In this document: positions 10,137-18,399 of the stretch, piece by piece
Layout of the letters: each line of letters starts with the position of its first letter
Position numbering within the stretch: the stretch's first letter is position 1
Assembly (NCBI RefSeq): GCF_937859915.1
Contig: NZ_CALMAW010000005.1
Coordinates: 1 to 36,938 of the forward strand
Direction: 5' to 3'
DNA: 36,938 nucleotides
DNA from: an uncultured Sphingomonas sp.
GTDB taxonomy: Bacteria > Pseudomonadota > Alphaproteobacteria > Sphingomonadales > Sphingomonadaceae
Program-made: the position numbers and the translations under genes
The notes under the pieces: model-generated
What the model was told of the DNA's origin: nothing
Seen by the model: only the letters and a program-made list of their open reading frames with translations
Databases searched by the model: none

Positions 10137-10146
10137 GCCGGGTCGA

Positions 10147-10701
10147 TTATCCTAGCGTCACGTCCGCGGACGCCACCACCCGGCTGATCCGCGGGAAGAT
10201 CGTCTTCACCGCGAAGCCATGCGCCTCCGCCGAGGCCGAGGTGCACGCATCCTCGACCAGCACGACGGCATAGCCATGCTCCCAGGCCGAGCGCGCGGTC
10301 GATTCGACGCCGAAATTGGTCGCGATCCCGCCCAGCACGATCGTCTTCACGCCGCGACGGCGCAGCACGAGATCGAGATCGGTGCCGGTGAACGCGCCCC
10401 AGTGATGCTTGAGCACGACGATGTCGCCGTCGTGCTGCACGCCGTCGACCAATTGCGACCAATCGGCGGGCGGATTCGTCGAGGGGAGCGGCTGGTCGAC
10501 AGCCTGCGGCGGTGCCAGACCGTCCGCGAAGGAGACGTGGACGAGGATGACGGGGGCGCCTGCGCGTCTGAAACCGGCGGCGAGTGTCTTGGCGGTCTCG
10601 ACGACCTCTCCGCCGGTGCGCGGCGCGAGGTCCATGCCGACGATGCCGTTCTGAAGATCGATGAGGACGAGCGCGGTGGTCGCGGGATCAAGGGTGGGCA
10701 T
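10147..10701 (-). CDS. Isochorismatase-fold hydrolase, YecD-like
   Basis: A 184-residue cysteine-hydrolase/isochorismatase superfamily protein. The usual Asp (LIDLQNG, Asp15) and Lys (VVLKHHWGAF, Lys98) are present. At the nucleophile position the motif reads GIATNFGVESTARSAWEHG, so Gly131 replaces the cysteine. This resembles E. coli YecD and true isochorismatases rather than nicotinamidases. It is probably cytoplasmic; the substrate is unknown. GGAG lies just upstream of the ATG. It follows the PilZ gene on the same strand after a gap of 91 bases. Confidence 0.85.
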   Translation of the reverse strand: MPTLDPATTALVLIDLQNGIVGMDLAPRTGGEVVETAKTLAAGFRRAGAPVILVHVSFADGLAPPQAVDQPLPSTNPPADWSQLVDGVQHDGDIVVLKHHWGAFTGTDLDLVLRRRGVKTIVLGGIATNFGVESTARSAWEHGYAVVLVEDACTSASAEAHGFAVKTIFPRISRVVASADVTLG

Positions 10702-10792
10702 GCGGGTCTCCGAGGAAGCTACGGCTTCGCGAACGCACCGGGCGTTCGCGGGGTCGCATGCCGTCGTCGGTTCGGCGTGTCCGCCGCTCCGC

Positions 10793-11104
10793 TCAGCCCG
10801 AGAGGTGCTGCTGGCCGCGCGTGATCAGGTAGCGCTGGTCGATCGCGGCGTCGAACGCCATGCCGAACCGGTGGTCCTCGACCCAGGCGACCGTGCCCGA
10901 GACGCGGAGATCGCCGTGCACCAATGTGATCCGTTCGCCGCGCGCTGGCGGCGCCTCGGCATCGAGCTTGGCGCCCGAATGCGAGATGTTGAGCAGATGC
11001 ACCTCGACCGTGCCCTGGTCGCTCTCCATCTGCGCGGTCAGCAGCAGCCGGGACCGCTTGTTGTCGCGCTTGTCGTACGGCAGTTCGAACGCCGATGCGG
11101 CCAT
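10793..11104 (-). CDS. PilZ-domain c-di-GMP receptor protein
   Basis: A 103-residue single-domain PilZ protein, expected to bind cyclic di-GMP and pass the signal to a partner. The binding signature is complete: RDNKR (Arg13, Arg17) and NISHSG (39-44), matching RxxxR and (D/N)xSxxG. The strand after it, GTVAWVEDHRFGMAF, is also typical. GGAGG precedes the ATG at 11104. A CtrA-like site lies 52 bases upstream. A GGDEF protein elsewhere in the window (25251-26237) could be one source of ligand, but no physical link is shown. Confidence 0.88.
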   Translation of the reverse strand: MAASAFELPYDKRDNKRSRLLLTAQMESDQGTVEVHLLNISHSGAKLDAEAPPARGERITLVHGDLRVSGTVAWVEDHRFGMAFDAAIDQRYLITRGQQHLSG

Positions 11105-11155
11105 GCTCGCCTCCGCTAGGTGGTCTAATCGCCGCGGTCTGTCGCACGCCGGGTG

Positions 11156-11170
11156 CTAACGCGCGGTTAA
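11156..11170 (-). promoter_or_regulatory. Candidate CtrA-binding site upstream of the PilZ gene
   Basis: On the minus strand the sequence reads TTAA-CCGCGCG-TTAG, one mismatch from the alphaproteobacterial CtrA box TTAA-N7-TTAA. It lies in the short gap between the astB stop and the PilZ start, 52 bases from the start codon. Such A/T-rich half-sites are rare in this G+C-rich DNA. Function is inferred. Confidence 0.4.
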
Positions 11171-11174
11171 GACC

Positions 11175-12431
11175 TCAGATCAGTTCCTGCAGATCGAGCG
11201 TTTCGAGCAGCGCGGCGCGCGCCTCCACCGCCGCCGGCCACGCGCCGAGTGTCGCGAAATCAGAAGGTTCGACCCGTTCGGGCCAGTCACGCGCGATCAC
11301 CGCCGCGATCCGGTCGAGCTTGGCGTCGTCGACGAGAAAGCGCGGATCGACCGTCGCCGGATCGCAGACGACTCGCAACCGCAGGCAGGCAGGGCCGCCA
11401 CCATTGGCCATCGACTCGCGGACGTCGACGGGGATCAGCCGGCGGATCGGTCCGTTGCCCGCGATCAGTGCCTCGAGCCACTGCCGGACGCGATCGACGC
11501 GCTGCGCTTCGGCGGGCAGGATCAGCGCCATCCCGCCGCCCTTCGGCAGGGTGACGAGCTGGGCGTTGAACAAATAGCTTTGGATCGCCTCGGCCAGCGA
11601 TATCGCGTCGGCCGGCACTTCGATGATCTCGACGGACGGCAAGCGCTCGCGTAGCGCGGCAAAGAAGAGAGGCTTTTCGGCAAAAGCCTGCTCGTGCGCG
11701 AACAGCACGCGCTCGTTGGCGACCGCGACGACGTCATTGTGGAAGGCGCCCGCGGCGATCGCCGCGGGGCTTTGCTGGACGAACAGCGTTGCGGCGGGAT
11801 CGAGGCCGGCGCGGCGCATCACGGCGGCGCTCGCCTGGCGGTGCTGGCGCGCGGGGAACGGCCCGCCGGGCTCGCCATAGACGAACACCTCGACGCCGGC
11901 GGCGCCATGACCGTCGCACAGCCGCATATGGTTGGCCGCGCCCTCGTCGCCGAAGGGCGGCGGGACGGGACCGTGCACCGCGAAGGCATCGTCGGCGAAG
12001 GCGAGCCGCAGCTGGGCGAGCGTCTGCGACCATTCGTGGCTGCGATGCGGCATGGTGACGAGATTGGCGACGGTCAGATGGCATCGCCCGTCGGCGCAGT
12101 CGGGCGCCGGCGAGACGGTGGCGGCATTGGCCGCCCACATCGCCGAAGCCGAGGACGCGAGCGGCCATAGCGCACCGGCTGACATCGGATCGGTGCCGAG
12201 CGCGGCGAGCCAGGCGGCGTCGGGTCGCCGATGCGGGAGCAGAATGCCCTGGGTCAGCCCGAGCGCGAGATTGGCGCGCATCTTCGCAATCCCCTGCAGC
12301 GCGGCGGCACGCGGACGCGAGACCGCGCCGGCATTGCTCGTCGCCGCGAGGTTGCCGAGGCTGAGCCCGGCATAATTGTGCGTCGGGCCGACGATGCCGT
12401 CGAAATTGATCTCGACGAGGGGACTGCTCAC
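11175..12431 (-). CDS. astB: N-succinylarginine dihydrolase
   Basis: AstB (418 residues) converts N2-succinylarginine to N2-succinylornithine, CO2 and ammonia, the second step of the arginine succinyltransferase pathway. The N-terminal signature FDGIVGPTHNYAGLSLGN is at residues 9-26. VTMPHRSHEWSQT carries conserved histidines, and the catalytic cysteine lies in NGGGPACLRLRV (about Cys349). Length agrees with the family. It lies 45 bases downstream of astA. No astC, astD or classical astE is in the window, so the later steps must be encoded elsewhere or by other enzymes. Confidence 0.95.
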   Translation of the reverse strand: MSSPLVEINFDGIVGPTHNYAGLSLGNLAATSNAGAVSRPRAAALQGIAKMRANLALGLTQGILLPHRRPDAAWLAALGTDPMSAGALWPLASSASAMWAANAATVSPAPDCADGRCHLTVANLVTMPHRSHEWSQTLAQLRLAFADDAFAVHGPVPPPFGDEGAANHMRLCDGHGAAGVEVFVYGEPGGPFPARQHRQASAAVMRRAGLDPAATLFVQQSPAAIAAGAFHNDVVAVANERVLFAHEQAFAEKPLFFAALRERLPSVEIIEVPADAISLAEAIQSYLFNAQLVTLPKGGGMALILPAEAQRVDRVRQWLEALIAGNGPIRRLIPVDVRESMANGGGPACLRLRVVCDPATVDPRFLVDDAKLDRIAAVIARDWPERVEPSDFATLGAWPAAVEARAALLETLDLQELI

Positions 12432-12476
12432 GCACGCCTCGCAAGCAGACCCGCGGGAACGGCGGCGACGGACAGG

Positions 12477-13490
12477 CTAGCGCCCGACATACAGCACCTC
12501 GTCGCCGGCGCCGACGCCCAGCGCCGCGGCCCCGTCCGCATCGAGGGCGATGCCGCCGTCTCGCGGCTCTACCCTCGCCCGTGCGCACCGGAAATCCTCG
12601 AGCCGGCCGGTGGAGGCGAGGCCGGATTCGCCGGCGTCGGCATCCGCTGCGACCACCGTTGCCGGCGCTGCATCACGCACCGTGCGAACGGCATCGGTGC
12701 TCGCTGCCATCGTCGGGCCACCATCGAAGATGTCGATATAGCCCTCGTGGAGAAATCCCTCGGCCTCGAGCATCCGCATCGCGGCGCGTCCCGTCGGGTG
12801 GGGCAGGCCCATCACCGCGCGCGCGGTCTCGGGCAGCATCGCGATGTAGATCGGATGTTTGGGCATCAGGTCGGCAATGAACTGGTTGCCGTTGATCGCG
12901 TTGAACTCGTCCGCCTCCTGGAAGCTCATCCCGAAGAATTTGCCGGCGAGCCCATCCCAGAAATGCGAGCCGCCCGCCTCGTCGATCACCCCGCGCAGCT
13001 CGGCGATGAGGCGCGCGGCGAAGCGGGCGCGATGCTGTTTGATGAACAGGTAGCGCGAACGGGCGAGCAGCTGGCCGAGCCCGCCGGCGCGCTCGCGCGG
13101 ATGGAGGAACAGTCCGCCGACCTCCGACGACCCCTCCAGGTCGGTCGACAGCGACAGCGTCTCGGCGCGGAAGGTGCGGCCGAGTTCGCGGCTGGTCTGG
13201 CTCATCGTGCCGACCCGGTAGCTGTAGAAGGGCCAGCGCTGGCCGACCCGGGAAAAGACCTGCGCGGTACCGCGGACATGGCCGGTCTCGATCTCCTCGA
13301 GCATCAGCACATAGAGATCGTCGCCGGGCGTATCGTCGCGCTTGCCGAACGCCGCCGCCGAGGTGGCGAGCCGTGCGGCAAGCGCGTCGCGGTCGGGCGG
13401 CAGATTGGTGAAGCCGCCGCCGGTCAGCTTGGCCATTTCGTAGAGCGGCTCGAGATCGTCGGGGCGCGAGGCGCGGACGCGGAAACTCAT
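12477..13490 (-). CDS. astA: Arginine N-succinyltransferase
   Basis: AstA (337 residues; E. coli 344) transfers succinyl from succinyl-CoA to the alpha-amino group of arginine, the entry step of ammonia-producing arginine catabolism. The GNAT-like N-terminus (MSFRVRASRPDDLEPLYEMA) and the blocks GGFTNLPPDRDAL, EVGGLFLHPRER and FFGMSFQEADEF are characteristic. The ATG at 13490 overlaps the stop of the upstream hydrolase as ATGA and has GAGG before it; a longer in-frame start at 13709 would lie within that hydrolase and is rejected. Confidence 0.95.
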   Translation of the reverse strand: MSFRVRASRPDDLEPLYEMAKLTGGGFTNLPPDRDALAARLATSAAAFGKRDDTPGDDLYVLMLEEIETGHVRGTAQVFSRVGQRWPFYSYRVGTMSQTSRELGRTFRAETLSLSTDLEGSSEVGGLFLHPRERAGGLGQLLARSRYLFIKQHRARFAARLIAELRGVIDEAGGSHFWDGLAGKFFGMSFQEADEFNAINGNQFIADLMPKHPIYIAMLPETARAVMGLPHPTGRAAMRMLEAEGFLHEGYIDIFDGGPTMAASTDAVRTVRDAAPATVVAADADAGESGLASTGRLEDFRCARARVEPRDGGIALDADGAAALGVGAGDEVLYVGR

Positions 13491-14698
13491 GATTGGCCTC
13501 GTTCGGCAAGTTCGAGCAGCACCAGCGTCGACAGCATCGCACGCTCGGCGAGGCTCTCGGGGATGAGAAATTCGTCGGCCGAATGGATCGCGCCGCCCCG
13601 CGCGCCCATCGTGTCGACAACGGCCACTCCGGCGGCGGCGATGTTGTTGCCGTCGCACACCCCGCCGCTTGGCGCCCAGCCGATCGTCTGCCCGAGCGTC
13701 GCGCCGCACTCGCGGACCAGCGCAAACAGGCGTTCGGCGGCGGGATCGAGCGGTTTGGGCGGTCGCGCGAAACCGCCATGGCTGTGGATCGTGACGTCGT
13801 GCGCGGCGGCGACCATCGCGATCGCGGACCGGATATGGCTCGTGGCGCGCAGCTCGTCCTCCGGCGTGCTCGGGCGGAGGTTGACGCGCAGCACGGCATG
13901 GTCGGGCACGACATTGTTGGGGCTGCCGCCCTCGATCCGCGCGGGATTGACGCTCAGCCGAGGCCCCGCCGCCTTGGCGAGGCGCAGCGCCAGGTCGGCG
14001 GCGGCGAGGATGGCATTGCGGCCGTCCTCAGGATTGCGGCCGGCGTGCGCGCTGCGGCCGGTGACGACGATCGAGAAATTGCCGCTGCCGGGTCGCGCGC
14101 CGGCGAGCAGCCCGTCCGGTGTTGCGGACGGTTCGTAGGTCAGCGCGGCGGCCTTGCCACGGGCGGCGCGGGCGATCAGCCCGGCCGAGCCGTGCGACCC
14201 GGTCTCCTCGTCCGAATTGATCACGACCTCGTAGCCGACGCGGTCGCGCAGCGGACTGGTCTCGAGCCCGGTCAGCGCGGCCAGCATGATCGACAGGCCG
14301 CTCTTCATGTCGGCGACGCCGGGGCCGTTGATCCGGCCGTCATCGAGGCGGGCGATCGCCTGAAACGCGTGGTCGGCGGCATAGACCGTGTCCATATGCC
14401 CGGTCAGCAGGATCTGGACCGGGGCGCCCGGCCGCACCGCGAGATGGAGGTTCTGGCCGCGCGCAACCGGGCGGACGGCGCCGTCGGGCAGGATCGCCTC
14501 GACGGGATCGGCATCCCGCAGCCCGATCTTGCCAGGCAGGGCGGAGAAGGCGTCGACGAGCTTTCCGGCGATCGTGGCAAGGCCGGCGAGGTTGGTCGTC
14601 CCGCTGTTGATCGCGGCCCAGTCGAGCGTCTGCGCCAGCATCGGCTGCGCGGCGGCGACATCGAGGGCGGGTTCGTAGTCGGCGCGGCGGGACAGCAT
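13487..14698 (-). CDS. M20-family hydrolase, carboxypeptidase-G2-like, first gene of the ast operon
   Basis: A 403-residue zinc metallopeptidase of the M20/M28 group. The metal and catalytic residues are all visible: LLTGHMDTV (His101, Asp103), GPGVADMKSG (bridging Asp130), NSDEETGSHG (general base Glu164, ligand Glu165), TYEPS (Glu189) and AIHSADEF (His372). The dimerisation domain has TGRSAHAGRNPEDG. The pattern fits glutamate carboxypeptidase (CPG2), which hydrolyses N-acyl-glutamate bonds. Being translationally coupled to astA, it may act on succinylglutamate in place of AstE; that is inference. No signal peptide is seen, so it is probably cytoplasmic. Confidence 0.88.
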   Translation of the reverse strand: MLSRRADYEPALDVAAAQPMLAQTLDWAAINSGTTNLAGLATIAGKLVDAFSALPGKIGLRDADPVEAILPDGAVRPVARGQNLHLAVRPGAPVQILLTGHMDTVYAADHAFQAIARLDDGRINGPGVADMKSGLSIMLAALTGLETSPLRDRVGYEVVINSDEETGSHGSAGLIARAARGKAAALTYEPSATPDGLLAGARPGSGNFSIVVTGRSAHAGRNPEDGRNAILAAADLALRLAKAAGPRLSVNPARIEGGSPNNVVPDHAVLRVNLRPSTPEDELRATSHIRSAIAMVAAAHDVTIHSHGGFARPPKPLDPAAERLFALVRECGATLGQTIGWAPSGGVCDGNNIAAAGVAVVDTMGARGGAIHSADEFLIPESLAERAMLSTLVLLELAERGQS

Positions 14699-14757
14699 CG
14701 GTGAGGCTTAATGCGAAGCGGGGTGAGGGGCAATCTGCGTGCGCAGACCGTGAGCGC

Positions 14758-14839
14758 CGTTCCCCGGCGCGGATGGGCCCGGACGCGGCGCTCGATTAGC
14801 GGATTGGGCTTGGGGATCCGGCCTGCGCCGGGGGGAACG
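14758..14839 (+). repeat. Palindromic intergenic element, type R1, copy B (shortened)
   Basis: Left arm CGTTCCCCGGCGCGG, core GGACGCGGCGCTCGA, right arm CGGCCTGCGCC followed by GGGGGGAACG. It matches copy C in the core and right arm, but part of the left half is missing. It lies between DUF481 and the M20 gene, both on the minus strand. Confidence 0.7.
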
Positions 14840-14853
14840 GCAGGGCCGTCCGT

Positions 14854-15930
14854 CTAGAAGGTGTAGACGATCGACGCGGTCGTGATCGTATCGAGGCTCT
14901 TCGCCTCGCTCGGCGTGTCCTGCTCGTAGGTCACATTGTAGGAGAAGCGCAGCTTGAGCGGGCCGAACAGCTTGGTATCGAGCGCGGTGGTCGAGGTGAT
15001 GTTCGAATTGTTGGTCTCGACATAGATCGCCGCGACCTCGGTCAGCTGGATGTTGGGACTGGGCTTCCACAGGAAGTTGACCGAGCCGCGTCCGGCGAAG
15101 CGCGTCTCGCGATCCCCTTCGAGATCGCCGATATAACGGGTCTCGCGCAGCGCCGGACCGGCTTCGAGATCGAGATGCAGCGCGGAGCCGGGCAGCACGG
15201 TGTAGCCCAGGCCCGCGCTCTCGGTGAAGCGGTAGGAGAAGCCCAGAATCTCGTCGCGATCGAACTGGCCGAGTCCGTATATGTAGAGCCGGTCGTTGAG
15301 CTTGTACTGCGGCTGGTAGGCGGCGGTGTCCTTGTCGGTCGACAGCACGCCGCCGCTCTTCGAATAGTCGACCCGGGCGGTGAAGGCGTGGCGCCAGCGC
15401 AGCCCCTCCTTGTTGAGCTTGAGCGCGCCGTAGATCGCGATCGCGTCGGTATTGCCCGTCGTATAGGAGCCGCCGAGATCGACCTCGCCCTTCCAATTGT
15501 CGAGGAAGCTCGCCGCCGCCAGGGCATCGGCCTTGGTGCGCGCGTCGGCCGCCTTCTTTTCCGCGATCTTGGCGTTGTTCTCCGCACCCAGTGCGTCGAT
15601 CTGCGCGCCGCCCGCGGGATAGGTGTCACGCGCCAGCTTCTCGACCGCCGCGAAGCTCTCGGGCGTGCCCTTCTGCATCGCTTCCTCGAGCAGCGCACGC
15701 GCCGCGGGGGGCAGCGCCACCGCATTGGGATTGGGCGGCGGCGGGATCAGCAGCGTCGCGATCGCCAGCCGCTCGTCCTCGGGTGCGACATCGGCGGGCG
15801 GGGGCGCCAGCCAGAGCAGCGGGATCTCCGGTTCCGGCTGCGCGAGCGAACTCGTCACCACGGTCTGCGCGCCGGCAGCCGTGCCGACCAGCGCGGCCGA
15901 CAGGACGAGGACGCGAGACAAACGCTTCAT
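14854..15930 (-). CDS. DUF481 (YdiY-like) outer-membrane beta-barrel protein
   Basis: A 358-residue predicted outer-membrane protein. The start at 15930 gives a clear signal peptide (MKRLSRVLVLSAALVGTAAG, cleavage near AGA-QT). A proline-rich segment and an Ala/Lys-rich, probably helical stretch (NNAKIAEKKAADARTKADAL) follow. From about residue 150 comes the DUF481 barrel, beginning GEVDLGGSYTTGNTDA with alternating strands. It ends in the aromatic SIVYTF expected for BAM recognition. It lies 13 bases after rppH and is probably cotranscribed. DUF481 proteins are called salt-induced outer-membrane proteins in some bacteria; the role here is unknown. Confidence 0.88.
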   Translation of the reverse strand: MKRLSRVLVLSAALVGTAAGAQTVVTSSLAQPEPEIPLLWLAPPPADVAPEDERLAIATLLIPPPPNPNAVALPPAARALLEEAMQKGTPESFAAVEKLARDTYPAGGAQIDALGAENNAKIAEKKAADARTKADALAAASFLDNWKGEVDLGGSYTTGNTDAIAIYGALKLNKEGLRWRHAFTARVDYSKSGGVLSTDKDTAAYQPQYKLNDRLYIYGLGQFDRDEILGFSYRFTESAGLGYTVLPGSALHLDLEAGPALRETRYIGDLEGDRETRFAGRGSVNFLWKPSPNIQLTEVAAIYVETNNSNITSTTALDTKLFGPLKLRFSYNVTYEQDTPSEAKSLDTITTASIVYTF

Positions 15931-15943
15931 ACGCGGCCGAATC

Positions 15944-16417
15944 CTAAGCAAGCTGGTCCGCGAAGGCGCGTAACACATTCTGATAGAGCGCGCGTTTGAA
16001 GGGAACGATCAGATCGGGCAATTCGCTCGGCTCGGCCCATTTCCAGGCGCGGAATTCGGGTTCGGGCGTGTCGATCGCGACGTCGGCGTCGCGCCCCAGG
16101 AAGCGCAGCAGGAACCAATGCTGGCGCTGGCCGCGATATTTGCCCTTCCACACCTTGCCGACCAGCTCGTCGGGCAGGTCGTAATCGAGCGGCGCGGGTG
16201 CCTGCGCGACAATCTCGACGAGATGCGCGGGGATGCCGGTCTCCTCGTACAATTCTCGCAGCGCGGCGGCTTGCGGGTCCTCGCCCTTGTCGATCCCGCC
16301 CTGCGGCATCTGCCACGCCTCGATCGTCGTGTCGCGCCGCTGCCCGACCCACACTTTGCCCTCGGCATTGCGCAGCATGATGCCGGCGGCGAGGCGATAA
16401 GGGAGTTGCTTGCTCAT
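15944..16417 (-). CDS. rppH: RppH, RNA pyrophosphohydrolase (Nudix)
   Basis: A 157-residue Nudix hydrolase that removes pyrophosphate from the 5' end of transcripts and so starts RNase E-dependent decay. The Nudix box is complete at residues 40-62: GGIDKGEDPQAAAL then RELYEETGI. The N-terminus [17 protein letters not shown] and the later block GQRQHWFLLRF are typical of RppH/IalA. The ATG at 16417 overlaps the upstream esterase stop as ATGA; longer in-frame starts are rejected. Confidence 0.95.
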   Translation of the reverse strand: MSKQLPYRLAAGIMLRNAEGKVWVGQRRDTTIEAWQMPQGGIDKGEDPQAAALRELYEETGIPAHLVEIVAQAPAPLDYDLPDELVGKVWKGKYRGQRQHWFLLRFLGRDADVAIDTPEPEFRAWKWAEPSELPDLIVPFKRALYQNVLRAFADQLA

Positions 16418-17364
16418 GACGCGCCTTGCGCGACGAGGATCTTCAGGAGGGCGAGATTGTCGTGCAGGTCTGCCTGCGACGAGGGGATCGCCTTGCGGAG
16501 GTTGAGGAAGCCGTGGATGTTGCCGCGCGCCTCGACAAAGCTGACCGGCACACCCGCCTTGGCGAGCCCGGCGGCATAGGCGCGGCCCTGGTCGCGGATC
16601 GGATCGAGGCCCGCGGTGGTGACCAGCGCAGGCGGCAGCCCGGCGAGCGGCGCCACCATCGGTGAACCGCGCCAATGCGTCGGGTCGGGCGCATAGCTCT
16701 CGCCGAACCAGCGGATGCTCTCCTCGGTGAGGAAATAGCCGTCGCGGAATTCGGTGTAGGAGGGATAGTGGGTGGCAAGATCCGCCGCCGGGTAGATCGC
16801 CCATTGCGCGATCACCGGCACCGCGGCGGGCATGTCGCGCAGCGCGAGCGCTGTGACGATCGCCAGCGTGCCGCCCGCGCTGTCGCCGGCGAGCACCAGC
16901 GCCGTCGGCGTAAGGCCGAGCGCGGCGGGCGCGCTCGCCACCCAGCGGGCGGCCGCTTCGCAATCGTCGGGGCCGCCGGGCCAGGGATGTTCGGGGGCGA
17001 GCCGATAGTCGACCGAGACGACGGGCAGGTCGAGCACGCGCGCGATCTCGGCGCAGGGCGGCTCGTAACCGTCGAGATCGCCGAGCACCCAACCGCCGCC
17101 ATGGAAGAAGACCAGCACCGGCCCCGGTTCGCGCGTCGCGCGGGCATCGAACAGACGCAGCGCGATCGTGCCGCCGTTCGGGCCGGGCATGGTGAGGTCG
17201 CGCAATAGCGCGAGCGGCCCGGTCTCAAGATCGGCGACGCCGCGCATCGCGCGGGTCATCTCGCGCGCCGCGACCGCGCCGATCTCGTGGATTTTGGGGC
17301 CGGGCAGCGCATTGAGATAGTTGAGGAAGAGGGCGACGTCGGGTCGGACGAACGGTTCGATCAC
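16414..17364 (-). CDS. Alpha/beta hydrolase, hormone-sensitive-lipase (family IV) esterase
   Basis: A 316-residue esterase/lipase of the HSL family acting on short acyl esters; the natural substrate is unknown. The oxyanion motif HGGG is at 88-91 in VFFHGGGW, the nucleophile Ser162 in AGDSAGG, Asp in [11 protein letters not shown] and His in GNIHGFLN. I chose a GTG start at 17364 (protein [10 protein letters not shown]) because AGGAG lies seven bases upstream. The in-frame ATG at 17442 would reach the divergent HDAC-like gene. It is first in a three-gene run with rppH and DUF481. Confidence 0.88.
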   Translation of the reverse strand: MIEPFVRPDVALFLNYLNALPGPKIHEIGAVAAREMTRAMRGVADLETGPLALLRDLTMPGPNGGTIALRLFDARATREPGPVLVFFHGGGWVLGDLDGYEPPCAEIARVLDLPVVSVDYRLAPEHPWPGGPDDCEAAARWVASAPAALGLTPTALVLAGDSAGGTLAIVTALALRDMPAAVPVIAQWAIYPAADLATHYPSYTEFRDGYFLTEESIRWFGESYAPDPTHWRGSPMVAPLAGLPPALVTTAGLDPIRDQGRAYAAGLAKAGVPVSFVEARGNIHGFLNLRKAIPSSQADLHDNLALLKILVAQGAS

Positions 17365-17443
17365 GGAGCGACTCCTGCGCTGGTCGCCCGTCCTTTGGGC
17401 GAGCCCGTGGCACAAGTCGAGGCCCGGTGGGTTGGGAGCCATC

Positions 17444-18349
17444 GTGCTGCATGTCGTCCACCATCCCGATTATGTCGCCGCGGGCGCGCCCGGCACCGGA
17501 TTGCTCTACGATAAATATGGCCTCGTGATGCTCGCGCTCGACGAACGCCACGCCGCCTATGAGGTTCACCGCCCGTCCGAGATGCCGCGCGCTTGGATCG
17601 AGGCGATCCACGATCCGGGCTATGTCGACCAGGTCGTGCGCTGCGCGGTGCCGGCCGAGACGGAGCGCCGCATCGGCTTCCCGATCACGCCGCGTGTGGC
17701 CCGGCGCGCGCTGCTGTCGCCGGGGGGTACCTGGCTGGCGGCGCGGCTGGCGCTGCGCACCGGCTATGCCGCCAATGCCGCCGGCGGGAGCCATCACGCG
17801 CTCTACGATACGGGCGCGGGGTATTGCGTGTTCAACGATCTCGTCATCGCCGCCAACCGGCTGATCGCGGAGGCGACGGTGGCGCGGATCCTGATCGTCG
17901 ACCTCGACGTCCATCAGGGCGACGGCACCGCCGCGCTGACCGTGGGGCGCGACGATATCGTCAGCTTCTCGGTGCACGGCGAGAAGAATTTCCCCGTCCG
18001 CAAGGCCGTCTCCGATCTCGACGTCGCGCTGCCCGACGCGACCGGCGACGACGCCTATCTGGACGCGCTCGCCGCGCACCTGCCGGCGCTGATCGATCGG
18101 GTTCGTCCCGAGCTGATCCTGTATCAGGCCGGGGTCGATCCGCACCGCGACGACCGGCTGGGGCGGCTCGCGCTCAGCGATGCGGGGATTGCGGCGCGCG
18201 ATCGCTTCGTGATGCGGCAGGCGCGGCACCGCGGCGTTCCGCTCGCAAGCGTGCTGGGTGGCGGCTATGGCGCCGATCGCATGGCGGTCGCGCATCGCCA
18301 TGCCGCGACGATGCTGACGCTCGCCGACGAGGCCGCGACGCCGATCTGA
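17444..18349 (+). CDS. Histone-deacetylase-family (acetoin utilisation type) zinc amidohydrolase
   Basis: A 301-residue class II HDAC-like deacetylase; bacterial members act on acetylated polyamines or lysines, so the substrate here is open. The catalytic pair HH is at 117-118 in [19 protein letters not shown], zinc ligands are in [11 protein letters not shown] (Asp155, His157) and [11 protein letters not shown] (Asp near 237), and LGGGYG closes the site. I chose GTG at 17444 ([10 protein letters not shown]) with GGGAG just upstream; an ATG at 17321 would add 41 unconserved-looking residues inside the divergent esterase. The photolyase gene follows after 50 bases. Confidence 0.87.
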   Translation: MLHVVHHPDYVAAGAPGTGLLYDKYGLVMLALDERHAAYEVHRPSEMPRAWIEAIHDPGYVDQVVRCAVPAETERRIGFPITPRVARRALLSPGGTWLAARLALRTGYAANAAGGSHHALYDTGAGYCVFNDLVIAANRLIAEATVARILIVDLDVHQGDGTAALTVGRDDIVSFSVHGEKNFPVRKAVSDLDVALPDATGDDAYLDALAAHLPALIDRVRPELILYQAGVDPHRDDRLGRLALSDAGIAARDRFVMRQARHRGVPLASVLGGGYGADRMAVAHRHAATMLTLADEAATPI

Positions 18350-18399
18350 CGAGACGGCCGGATCACGGAACGCAGCGGACGATCGGACGTAGGGGAGGG

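Noticed and set aside
12231-14138. A 635-residue plus-strand open frame across astB, astA and the M20 gene
   Set aside because: It runs antisense to three well-supported genes and has no domain.
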